Shown: piece by piece, positions 12,901 to 20,908 of the stretch
Numbering within the stretch: position 1 is the stretch's first letter
Layout: each line of letters begins with the position of its first letter
Source: Petrosia ficiformis
Taxonomy: Eukaryota > Porifera > Demospongiae > Haplosclerida > Petrosiidae
Length of the DNA stretch: 64,000 bases
Assembly: GCA_947044365.1 (NCBI GenBank)
Contig: OX345636.1
Span: forward strand, 54,911,746-54,975,745
Direction of reading: 5' to 3'
The notes under the pieces: model-generated
Seen by the model: the letters and a program-made list of their open reading frames with translations, nothing else
Databases searched by the model: none
Told to the model about the DNA's origin: nothing
Translations under genes and position numbers: made by a program

Positions 12901-15900
12901 CACTGCATTAGCCACATACGTAGCCAGACCTTTAGGATTGGGTAGATGGCGCATGCAGCAGACTGAAAACGTTTTGCGTTAATGATATTCATAATTGGGA
13001 TGGTCTATTGTTCGTGGTCAGGTGGACAAGTTGAGTGGGAGTTGCTTCAACTGAAATCTGCCATTGCATGCTAATTCCATCATCTTTAATAATAGCTTAT
13101 TTTGTACTTTTAAAAAAGTAATACATCTATTTTTATGTACACAAGAAAATGTCTCTAAAAATATTCCAAGTCTAATTTATTTTACATTTCCTTTTCAATG
13201 CTTAAAATGCCAGTGCACCAATTTTTTCTGTTGTCATAGTTGACGGTAAATGATCTTCTCAATGCAGAAAAATATCTCTCTCCAGTTGCAGAGGAAACAC
13301 CAAGTGTAATACAAATTATGAGGAGGCACAGTGTTACGGGAAAAGATATTTCGTACTCTTTTAGAGTACTGACAACATCTTTTAGTCTGTTGATGTACTA
13401 CTCTTCATCACTTTCATTTTGAGTCTTGTATGTTTCTTAAAGTCTTTTTGCTTCCTTTATTTTTAGTTCAGCTAACACTATTTTACCAGCGATGACTAAC
13501 TCGGAAGCAAGTGCAACTCAGTTAAGTCCAAAATGGTTAACAAGCAGGTAAAGAATCCTTGAACACCCTTCATTATTTCCTGATTTTGGTTAATAAATCT
13601 GGTTTTCACAACTTCAATAATGACATCTATAATTTCTTGAACCACACCTCCTAATTACACTCATGATTAGCTACACCAACAAGAATAGCAGAGTTGACTA
13701 TCCCACCAGTAAGTCTCAAAGCCTTGATATATCCAATTACACTTAGGTGGTATGGTGGAAGCAATTTGCCATCCAATTGTTAGTGCAGTTGATCATAAAA
13801 AAATTCTCCCTTATCCAGCTTGGTTTTAATTTCCAAAAGTCTCACAGTACTCTCACATAGATCTACTCCTAGCTCTTTACTGTACTTTCTAACAGCTGTT
13901 GTGTTTCTAATACCTGCCATTGTCCAGCTTGGATTGATATATAACTGTAGTGATTGTAGTGGGAGCAATGCCTTTTCTTTGCATGGATTCCACCGAGTGA
14001 TTAGCTGCAAGTACAGAAGAAGCTGGAATTCCAGCAACATTTCTAGGCTCAGTAAGATCTGTAGCTCCCTCATTGGCTGGCTTTTTTATGTACTGCAGTA
14101 TAGACATCTTTGCTAGTATCTGCTAGCTTAGAAACAGCTCATGGGCGTAGAGTTAATTACTTAATAATTATTAACTTGGTGCGGGAAAACATTCGCTGCT
14201 CTCAAACATTTGTGCCTACTTTTCCCTGCTTAATTATTTCCCTATACCATACATATAGCTAAGAAGATGGTGCAGTGTCATGAAGGAAAAGCCTTTCTAG
14301 TTTTTCATAGTTATTATCAGGCTAAATATAATACAGAACTAAGTTGATTATATGCAGTTACACAAAATAACTATTGACCATGTCCATGAAAAAATATGAA
14401 ACACAAATAGATGTATAAACAACAATTTTTGTCCCAAAACTAAATGTTAATTGTACCACGAAAGAGACAGCTTGCACAAGCTGTCAGACACACCCATATC
14501 CATACATGTATTATATTGTACTGTATATATATATATATATAGTACTTGTGTACAAGGAGCTGGTCTGTTCAATTGCATTAACCCAACCGGTCTGAAAGAA
14601 GACTAGTAGATAAAATCTATATCAGTCCAAAACTGTACACAGACCAACATGTGGTCTGTATGCAAACCTAGAAAGATATATATTTTTGGGGATTTTTTTC
14701 CAGCAAGTTACTGTTTCATTGTGCAGGCAGTTATGTTCTAATCATAACGGAGTACTGCAGCTTGATCTAGAATCTGTGTACTTGCAATTGATCATTCCGA
14801 AAATGGTCCCGACAGCACTGGTACTCTACCTTTCTGTGTGCTATGAATATTGAGATATCTAGAGTTTATCTCAAGTCTTAGTACACAGAATCTTGATTAA
14901 GCTGAAGTACTTCGTCATAAATAAAGTATGGTGCTAATGAATTGCTGGACATTCATTTAATGTTTACACATGTGCAGAAACTGAACATGTCATTTTAACT
15001 TTCTTGCTGTGTATGTGCAATGGCAAATGCAGTTATTCAGGCAAAGCTGGGAGGGTTTTAAAAATTATTCGAGAGCTTCCCAATAATCAGAAACATCAGA
15101 AAGTGTTTTCTTTTGGATACGACTGTAGTAACCTCAAACAATCCCACAACAACTACCTTACATAATTGGGAGTTTTTTTATGTCACAAACTGTATTTAAT
15201 TTTTTTCTCCACTACAGATATGTATATGCACATTCACAATTTAGTGCTACACTAGATGTTTCACCAACTGATATTGTGTCTCTTGAACACATTGTACTGA
15301 CACTAACTTTTCTCTATTAAACTATAGCATAGAATATGATATCAATGACTTTTATGAGGAATTGCATCACTGCATATATGACCGAAGTGAGGATGGCATA
15401 GTTTTCAAAGATTTTGAATATTTTGATGAAGTATCAAAAGGAAACATTGACTGTATTAATGACTGGGTTGGAGAGTCTCACCCAAAAAGAGGTGATATAA
15501 AAGTTGAACTCGAATCTCCAAGTGGAACGAAATCTACTGTTCTTCCTTATCGAAAATATGATTTCATCAATGCTGAGGGTTATCTTAGTTGGGCTTTTAT
15601 GTCTGTTCATTATTGGGGTGAAGATCCCATTGGAACATGGACAGTCTATGTAGATTATCAGTCTAGTTCAGGATATGTTTCAATAGAAGTGGAATCATTT
15701 GAATTATATGGGATAAATATAATTCCTGAAGCTGTCAGTCGTATTCCTGACACTTGTGATGAAGCTTGTTCCTACAAGTGTGCCGCACCTGGACCAGAAT
15801 ACTGTGATGCCTGCAAACTGTTGCGAAATGCTTCTACTCTTCGATGTGTTGATGAGTGCTCTTTTAACACTACACAATACAATTGTTATTGTGTTGATTC

Positions 15901-16069
15901 GCTAACAGACTCCACTTCTAATTCAGATCATAAAGGATTGTCGATTTTCATTATAGTTGGTGGTGTGATATTTTTAATAATTTGCATTTTTCTTTTACTT
16001 TCTGTTTTGGTGTATCTCGTAAGAAAAAAGAAGAAAAGAAATAATCATCGACGTATAATAATTATATGA
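488..16069 (+). CDS. Furin-like proprotein convertase, tandem copy 1 (5'-incomplete, frameshifted in last exon)
   Basis: Visible exons are 488-525, 593-755, 4158-4330, 9228-9473, 10124-10224, 11869-12087 and 15218-16069, all with GT-AG borders and compatible phases. They encode a subtilisin/kexin (S8B) catalytic domain: a [13 protein letters not shown] segment after the catalytic Asp (that exon is left of the window), the His in NSHGTKCAGE, the oxyanion Asn in WAAGNGG and the Ser in GTSASTPL. The last exon encodes the P domain with a KRGD motif, a Cys-rich furin-like repeat, one membrane helix and a basic tail. Compared with copy 2 it lacks one A after a TTTT run near 15310, so the normal frame stops at TAA 15318-15320, while the downstream frame stays open to 16069. 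Either this is a truncated soluble enzyme or pseudogene, or it is a sequencing error. The upstream exons are otherwise intact. The family cleaves pro-proteins after basic pairs in the secretory pathway. Confidence 0.85.
1726..3003 (-). pseudogene. Crypton-type tyrosine recombinase, one in-frame stop
   Basis: Read on the minus strand, an ATG at 3003 opens about 180 codons to TAG at 2460-2458. Translation then continues in the same frame from 2457 to the stop at 1726-1728. The N-terminal half has a basic KKPR-like start and a SAM-like core domain (CTNWAVRVFESWINERS). The C-terminal half has the tyrosine-recombinase signature: HHSLRATAVTRM with the catalytic His and Arg, GHRSLKAL, and the nucleophile Tyr in LRNYEH. 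This matches Crypton/DUF3504 recombinases seen in sponges and other animals. The only visible lesion is the single stop, between EH and AILWEKN. It sits in an intron of convertase copy 1 and is absent from the matching intron of copy 2. Cryptons lack terminal inverted repeats, so its ends cannot be placed. Confidence 0.85.
3038..3183. mobile_element. Near-perfect 146-bp foldback element with TTAA flanks
   Basis: The two arms (AGCACCGTTGGAGTACACTA... and its complement ...GTGTACTCGCAACAGTGCT) pair along almost their whole length around a short loop near 3115. TTAA occurs immediately outside each end (3034-3037 and 3184-3187), which fits a TTAA-targeting element such as piggyBac or Kolobok. It lies 31 bp upstream of the Crypton start codon and includes the palindrome GCACGAGGCATAGCCTCGTGC around the centre. 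No coding capacity. Confidence 0.75.
3207..3470. repeat. Compound foldback repeat, unit 1
   Basis: Two adjoining hairpins make up this unit. The first is bounded by TGATGATGACATCATC and GGAGATGTCACCGTCATAC. The second has arms GTCCTATATACTGCATATAG and GGTCCTATTTTGTATATAG enclosing an inner hairpin around CCTCGCAGGCTCAGG. The whole unit recurs as a direct repeat at 3540-3812, with fragments at 4918-5010 and 7518-7625. It is unique to the copy 1 intron. Confidence 0.7.
3478..3535. repeat. (TA)n microsatellite
   Basis: Alternating TA tract between the two compound foldback units. It can form cruciform or hairpin structure. Confidence 0.9.
3540..3812. repeat. Compound foldback repeat, unit 2
   Basis: Direct repeat of 3207-3470 with scattered substitutions, in the same order: first hairpin, second hairpin, inner CCTCGCAGGCTTGGG hairpin. 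Together with the TA tract it forms a tandem pair. Confidence 0.7.
3814..3949. repeat. Long (TA)n microsatellite
   Basis: About 135 bases of almost pure TA. It produces a spurious Tyr/Ile-repeat open frame, which is not a gene. Confidence 0.95.
4386..4530. repeat. Foldback repeat (GTGTATCA family)
   Basis: Imperfect palindrome: ATGGCTTCAAGGTGTGTATC on the left and GATACACACCGAGAAGCCAT on the right. Related copies are at about 34640-34790 and 19505-19625. Confidence 0.6.
4918..5010. repeat. Compound foldback fragment
   Basis: Contains only the GTCACCATTATACTATATA and AGGTCCTATATTTTG / ATATAGGACC portions of the 3207-3470 family. Confidence 0.5.
5253..6442 (+). mobile_element. MULE-like DNA transposon remnant with long terminal inverted repeats
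   Basis: Terminal inverted repeats of roughly 110-140 bp share GTCTCCTCTCC, GGCAACGGTAAAATAAGAC, TTTCCTGTTCCTGG and AGTATAATCCCGTTCA. The left arm has an extra partial duplication of about 35 bp. An 8-bp target duplication ATTATTTT is present at 5245-5252 and 6443-6450. Inside, 5390-5647 encodes an N-terminal segment like the FAR1/ZSWIM-type start of Mutator-derived proteins (FTVGETFPTFNDLEKKVKLY, then HFMKFWKREARTI). Positions 5930-6295 encode, in two shifted frames, a piece ending in a PHD-like finger (CDSCLLWYHFSC, WFCKTC) that lacks its first Cys pair. The transposase core is missing, so this is a defective deletion derivative inside the copy 1 intron. Confidence 0.75.
6451..7227. other. 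Intronic AT-rich stretch, no gene recognised
   Basis: No open frame with recognisable similarity. A short internal repeat is visible: the CCAGATGATACTGAA block occurs near 6738 and again near 6814. Confidence 0.5.
7228..7502. mobile_element. Long-arm foldback MITE (TGTAGGGATAT type)
   Basis: Arms of more than 100 bp carry GTATGTAGGGATAT, GGAACAAGATGGCTTTGGCA and ACAAAATGAAATACCACT, followed by a short loop. The arms are nearly identical, which suggests a recent insertion. The start resembles the GATGTAGGGACATC family at 16677, 18590 and 34020. It is present only in convertase copy 1. Confidence 0.75.
7518..7625. repeat. Compound foldback fragment
   Basis: Contains the GCCCTCGCAGGCTCGGGC inner hairpin and the AGGTCCTATATTTTGTATAT arm of the 3207-3470 family. 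Confidence 0.6.
7830..8280 (-). pseudogene. 3' end of a retroelement with a GIY-YIG-like C-terminal segment
   Basis: On the minus strand an open frame from about 8280 to 8038 reads KRAIKIGDHNNAISVQVHS, TGHSILWN, then KYWRRRKIREAILI. This resembles the C-terminal endonuclease region of Penelope-like and related retroelements (GHSIDW and YWKRKIREA type motifs). The 3' untranslated part contains GACCTTCGGGTCGAAACG. The element is 5'-truncated, as is usual for retrotransposed copies. It abuts dispersed repeat copy B at 8281, whose left part is missing, so it probably inserted there. Confidence 0.6.
8281..8675. repeat. Dispersed repeat family, copy B
   Basis: Aligns with about 60-430 from CACAACTCATCTT to GAGGGTTCTGC. 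Its left end is cut by the retroelement at 7830-8280. Confidence 0.6.
8990..9115. mobile_element. Truncated hAT-type MITE
   Basis: Begins GATGCACCAATAAGAGATTT, a TIR related to the element at 10619-10910 and to 36880-37080. The right half is deleted. Its counterpart occurs at the same place in convertase copy 2, so this insertion predates the duplication. Confidence 0.6.
10619..10910. mobile_element. hAT MITE with 8-bp target duplication
   Basis: The ends are TAGTGATTTACCGATAATC and (complement) TAGAGATGCACCGATAAGAG. The target duplication GATACATG is at 10611-10618 and 10911-10918. The same intron of convertase copy 2 has an unoccupied single GATACATG at 39202-39209, flanked by matching sequence. 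It is about 292 bp with no transposase. Confidence 0.85.
12205..12535. mobile_element. piggyBac-like MITE, degraded copy
   Basis: Shares TAGAGCACTGAGC, AAAATTCTTCCCATTTCCAA, CTTGGCCACTGTTTAC and a terminal GTGACATCA block with the intact element at 53851-54431 and the fragment at 31326-31600. It lies in the last intron of convertase copy 1. The minus-strand frame across it is not a recognised gene. Confidence 0.65.
12536..13560. other. Intronic stretch, no gene recognised
   Basis: Part of the copy 1 intron 12088-15217. The left edge aligns with the copy 2 intron (ATTGTGCAGTCTTGA). No supported coding or RNA gene. Confidence 0.5.
13600..14107 (-). pseudogene. pogo/Tigger (DDE_1) transposon N-terminal remnant
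   Basis: On the minus strand from an ATG at 14107, two frames together read an N-terminal region rich in APTTITT-type sequence, then NTTAVRKYSKELGVDLCEST, then segments like LPPK and GGIVNSAI. These are typical of the region before the DDE domain in sponge pogo/Tigger-like genes. Frameshifts and stops break the reading frame. The first part of the same remnant is also found in copy 2 (41130-41290), so insertion preceded the tandem duplication. Confidence 0.5.
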
Positions 16070-16228
16070 GTAACAGGCTAGGAAAGCAAACAATTACTCC
16101 AAAACAAAATTAATGTGACTGTAATAATGTTTTTGTATATTAATGGTTTTTGTGATGTGTTACTTAGTTGTAATTTGAGTATTTGAACTTTTAAAAAGGC
16201 ATAATATATACTCACAAATGTCATTTGC

Positions 16229-16234
16229 AATAAA
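16229..16234 (+). terminator. Polyadenylation signal AATAAA, convertase copy 1
   Basis: AATAAA about 160 bp after the last open frame of copy 1. The 3' flank (GGAAAGCAAACAATTA, AAAATTAATGTGACT) aligns with that of copy 2. Confidence 0.5.
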
Positions 16235-16304
16235 ATCTTGATGTTATTTCTCTATAATCTTACCTATACCCATGGACATAATTGAATAATAAAAAACAAT
16301 TTCA

Positions 16305-16400
16305 ATAAAAATGAAAGAAGATATAGGGATTCCAAAACCCTAAAAGTATGTGAACTGAAGGGAAGGATCTGGTGGATTGCTATTGTTCAAGAGAACGTAA
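16305..16400. repeat. Fragment of GATGTAGGGA foldback family
   Basis: AAATGAAAGAAGATATAGGG followed by ATTCCAAAACCCTAAAAG matches the left end of the elements at 16677 and 34020. Confidence 0.5.
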
Positions 16401-16676
16401 GTACCTAATAAGTGGGTGTAAATAGGATCACATGCGATGAAACATTTGTGACAAAATACTGTTCAGGAGGCTTCACAGACAGATTATTACAGGTTTAGTG
16501 TTTTATCCTTTTGTTTATATCCTACTTGTTAGTGCACCTTGTTTGCTTTCTCCTCTTTACTCTTCAGTGCAACACTTTTAGTCTTTATTTATGTTTCTTA
16601 ATTTTCTGCAGTAATATTTTACTACTCAATTTTAGTGATATAACTTGACTTAGAATTACAAGAATAATAAACAACA

Positions 16677-16885
16677 ATAAAAATGAAAGATGTAGGGACA
16701 TGAAAACCCAAAAAGCATGTGAACAAGGTCGGAAGGCTAACATAGGACCCCAAAATAAACAAACCACTTCCATTTTACCCTACATAATTAGTTACACCAC
16801 TATAAAGCAAAATAAGAGCTTTACTTATGTAGAGTTAGGATTGTTTAGTTTTGGGTCCTATGTTAACTTCCTGTGTTATTATTAA
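16677..16885. mobile_element. Foldback MITE, GATGTAGGGACAT family
   Basis: Left arm GATGTAGGGACATGAAAACC with CATAGGACCCCAAAATAAAC; right arm ATTGTTTAGTTTTGGGTCCT. The centre carries CCCTACATAA and TTATGTAGAG. Two overlapping spurious frames on opposite strands reflect the palindrome. Confidence 0.65.
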
Positions 16886-17139
16886 TATATATATATATAA
16901 TAAAAGATGTCAAAACCGCAACAACAAGGTCGGGCCTTGTTGCATGCTTATTGGGTTTTGAAATGTTTCATTTTTAAAAATTTTTTTATTTCCAGACAAA
17001 TATGTGTATTCATTAATCGAACCACGTGGCACTGTGCATAGAACTTTACTGAAAAGGAAAGTGTTGCTACATTTTAATCATATGCATAGTAATAATTTAT
17101 GTGAGCAAATACATTCTTATAATAATGAGCATAATAAAA

Positions 17140-18180
17140 TTAATAATAAATTATGGATAATAACATGAAAATGGAGGAAAAAGAAGACCTTGTAGAAGTT
17201 GAAGTAGAAGTAGAAGATTTCATCATCAGTCTTTCTCCTAGTTTTTGTTCAGTATGCCAACATTCCATGCCTCTACGAAAAGATTGAGTTCATGGTCCAA
17301 CTGGTCGTCGTTGTCTTGGTTCAGGAAAATCTTCTGCTAGTCCTAAGTCCTCGGTGCGATATTCTGCTAGCTCTCCAGTTTTGGTTCCTGCTTTAACTGT
17401 TGCCTCAGTCACAACCTGCTCACATCAATCTGCCTCTTTGCTTCAGCTTCTGGCTGGTTTGAAGGTTTTCCAAATCTTCACATGAACAAGCTGCTAGGAA
17501 GTTGGTGGACACCTTGACCTTGCACAATATGATATTAAAGATTGATATCAATTCATAGTCACGGTTTCCCCATAGATGTTTCAGAGCTCCGTAGAGAAGT
17601 GTCCATCGCCAGAGTTTAGCAAAATTCATCAAGAATCAATTATTGGAGAAGGGCAATTACCTCAGGATGTTAATTCCTTCAAATCTGCTCACATCAGTCT
17701 TTCCAAAAAATATATGCGTGATCCATTAGCCGCTTTAGTTTCTACTAAACTGGAAGAGGGAGATTTCAAGGGTGCCATCCATTTGGCTTCTTCTGGAGAC
17801 ACCATTGTCAAGTATAGTGAGGATTCGCTGTCTGCTCTTAGGAACAAGCACCTAGCCCCACATGCAGATACTCATATTCCACCTCCTACAATTCCATTCA
17901 AGTTCAGTTCTGACTGTAACTGATAGCGTCTTGGTTCAAGCCATCCACTCTTTTCCAAGAGGTTCATCTGGTGGACCAGATGGTTTTACACCTCAACGTC
18001 TTTGACATGATAAGCTCCTCGGCTGGTAGTTTTCTTTAACAGTATTTTAGTGCCTTCACCAACCTTATCCTGGCTAGTAAAACAGGAGTTTTACTAGCCA
18101 GGATAAGGTTGGTGAAGGCATTGTTTGGTGCTTCTTTAACCGCTCTCAACAAGAAGGATAGTGGTATGCTGATGTTTGTA
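17140..18180 (+). pseudogene. Non-LTR retrotransposon (LINE) reverse-transcriptase fragment
   Basis: The plus strand holds a broken reading frame. An N-terminal zinc-finger-like part lies at about 17250-17330. Positions 17670-17930 contain DPLAALVSTKLEEGDFKGAI and LASSGDTIVKYSEDSLSALR, and SFPRGSSGGPDGFTPQRL follows at about 17940-18003. The last motif is the SAGGPDGLRPQHL segment at the start of LINE reverse transcriptases in marine invertebrates. LFGASLTALNKKDSG follows the snapback. Stops and frameshifts make it inactive. Confidence 0.65.
18051..18120. repeat. Perfect 33-bp snapback inside the LINE fragment
   Basis: 18051-18083 and 18088-18120 are exact reverse complements (arms start TGCCTTCACCAACC) with a 4-base AGGA loop. 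It looks like a fold-back error during reverse transcription or repair. Confidence 0.85.
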
Positions 18181-18589
18181 CCCTCGCAAACTCCATTTCA
18201 CACTGTTGGTTATTTTTTAATACTTTTTACAAAAATACGTATTATTTAATGCTGAAATTGCAATGATTCTTTATGTATGATAAATTTTCATTGATAATAA
18301 AATAAACTTTGAACATGTTTCAACAACCCACTTTCAACTAACTTTCTCACATGTATCAGTGACTCTTCAGAGCGGTAACACTGCAGCCATTCTTGACACT
18401 TGAGTCTGGATATCTGACCTAATTTAGATATTTTATTTTATTAGATCTTTTAAAAAAAAAAAAAAATTATCTATTAATGGCACTATTTATTGCACTATTT
18501 ATTATTTTGTGCTGGATAATATAATCTGGGAGATAAAAAATAATTAATATTAAAATCATGATATAATTAATTATAACATTGGAATGCTG

Positions 18590-18780
18590 ACTGGAAGATG
18601 TAGGGACATCAAAACGCCAAAACATATGTGAACAAGTTCGATCAGTTAATGTAGGACCGAAAATTAAACAAACCACTTCCATATAGCTAACCCTACATAA
18701 GTACAGCTCTTTCTATTTTGCTTTATAGTACTAATGTAGGGTAATATAGAAGAGGTTTGTTTAATTGTGGGTCCTCCATA
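18590..18780. mobile_element. Foldback MITE, GATGTAGGGACATC family
   Basis: Left GATGTAGGGACATCAAAACG, then GTAGGACCGAAAATTAAACA; right TTTGTTTAATTGTGGGTCCT. Central CCCTACATAAGTA pairs with TACTAATGTAGGG. Confidence 0.65.
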
Positions 18781-18945
18781 TCAAACTGTCTCAGTTAGTC
18801 ACAGTGTTGTCAGTGTGACTATTACTGCTATAATTATATACTACCATGTAACTAGTTCAGAGCCTACAACCTCCTTCTTTCGACATCAGTAGAAATTAGC
18901 TAAATAAAATATCAGTATTTTTATTGCTGTTACGTCAACAGTGAT
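18781..18945 (+). repeat. Upstream region of convertase copy 2 that recurs at 46680-46810
   Basis: ATCAAACTGTCTCAGTTAGT, CACAGTGTTGTC, GCTATAATTATATACT and CCATGTAACTA are shared with 46680-46810. It lies just before the TATA box. Confidence 0.6.
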
Positions 18946-18994
18946 GTTACCACAAATGGTTATTATATATGAGCCACTCCTCATTATTATGGGA

Positions 18995-19002
18995 TATATA
19001 AA
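18995..19002 (+). promoter_or_regulatory. TATA box of convertase copy 2
   Basis: TATATAAA 86 bp upstream of the terminal position of the 5' leader, with the first ATG at 19088. This spacing fits a start of transcription near 19025-19030. No upstream ATG lies between that point and the start codon. Confidence 0.45.
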
Positions 19003-19087
19003 GGTAGATCTAGGTGTGGTTGTAATAATTTCGCTGTGGAGGGTACGTGTGAAGGGACTGCCCCGTCAGACTAAACGTGACAGCAAG

Positions 19088-20837
19088 ATGATGCTCTTCA
19101 ATCTTCTACTGTGCTTTGGATGTCTTTGTTCATGTATGTATGCTGCAAAAGTGCGCTACAGTAATGAATTTGTTGTTGAAGTAAAAGGAGGACCTGAAGT
19201 TGCAGATGAGATAGCACAAAGGCATGGTTTCAAGAATCTTGGCAAGGTACATACAGTTACATGTATATGTATACATATTATAGTGAGTTCGCAAATAGTT
19301 CGCGAGGGGCCTTTTTTGTACGGCGTTCAATATGTTAGGCACGTTCTCTTCTACCACCAAAGTTTCAACAAAAGCAATGTATATATAGTGCTACACATAC
19401 TGTATATGTATGTATATATATATTAGTTATATCACGCACACGAGTGCTGTAATGGATTTACATGCACTGAGCCTGAGGTGTATGTAAATCCAATACAGCA
19501 CGAGTGGGTGTGATATGTAGTATATATACCATGGCTTTGCGGTGTATATCAACAATATACGACTAGAACTCCCGAGATATTATATTGTTGATATACATCA
19601 AGAAGCCATTCTATATATAATATATGCTAAAGTTAACAAAAAAATTCATTGCCCAGAACTCACCGACTAAGCCTTTTAGTCAACAGTCACGTTGTAGCAT
19701 AGTATGGGAGAGTTGCAGATCACATTTAGACGGAGTGTTAAATTGTTTGAACTGCTTGCAATTGGGTTTCAAGTAACTTAGCTTGCGTTAACTCAAAAAA
19801 GCTGTTCTAAGGTACAGCAATTTCATTTACTAAATTGTCACACCCCTTACGTTATTGTTGCTCACGTGCGTTCTTCGAGTGTATATCAGATATATACTCC
19901 CTGTTGGGCCTTTGATGTTTTTGTTAACTATGGTATATAACTGATATATAATTATCATGATGAAGTCACAAGGTGTGACAGTTGCACATGTGCGTAGTGT
20001 GCAAAGTTGTGTGCATGATTCCAAATGAAGAAAGAGAACGTCCCTCTACTGTCTAAAAAGCCAAGATTATCTCTTTTGTTGAAAAAGAAGTAATTCAATG
20101 AAGTATCTAATACCAAACTTCAATGTTTATTGAAGCGTACTGTACCTCAGAACACTTCTCTCAATACTTGCTGGGCAATGAAAAACTTCACAGACTGGTT
20201 TCACATTTACAATGTTCGAAATCCAGATAATGCATGTCCTGAGGATTTGATACTTCCTTCCTGATCTGCTGAGACCAATGGTTGTGCATGTATGCTGATT
20301 TTATTTAATTCAGAGGTGTGAACTATCCACAATGCATGTAGGAAAGGACAAAGGAATATACATGCACTGAGTACACTGTATGGGATATACAGCACTACTA
20401 AACACTTTGATGTGTGACTTCATCATGATAATTATATATCTCATAATGAGATTCATAGCCCATATATTTGCAATTGGAACAACGGCCCTTGGGCTCAGGG
20501 CATGTAAATCCAATACAACACTCGTGTGTGTGATATAACTAATACATATGTAACTATATCTGTTTTTTTTTAGTCTTATTTTCAACTCCTTCAGTTTTAG
20601 TGCACAGAAATACAATCACAAGCATGACAAAATCATATAAATATCCAAGTTAATAAAGCTATATTTTTTCAGTTATTTACGTAGTTCTCATTCAAGTTAA
20701 AATCATTAATTGTATTGCATTTGCAAAAGGCTGAAAAGACATACTCAATAGGAATGGTTGACAAACTAATACTAATCATATATACATAGTCAGAAGTTTC
20801 AGTTTAGTTATAACTTTAGCTTCAATTTATATATATA

Positions 20838-20908
<71 letters not shown>

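Noticed and set aside
15286..15330. A small intron that would repair the copy 1 frameshift (GT near 15293 to TATAG near 15326)
   Set aside because: Removing it does not restore the convertase frame and leads to a stop at once.
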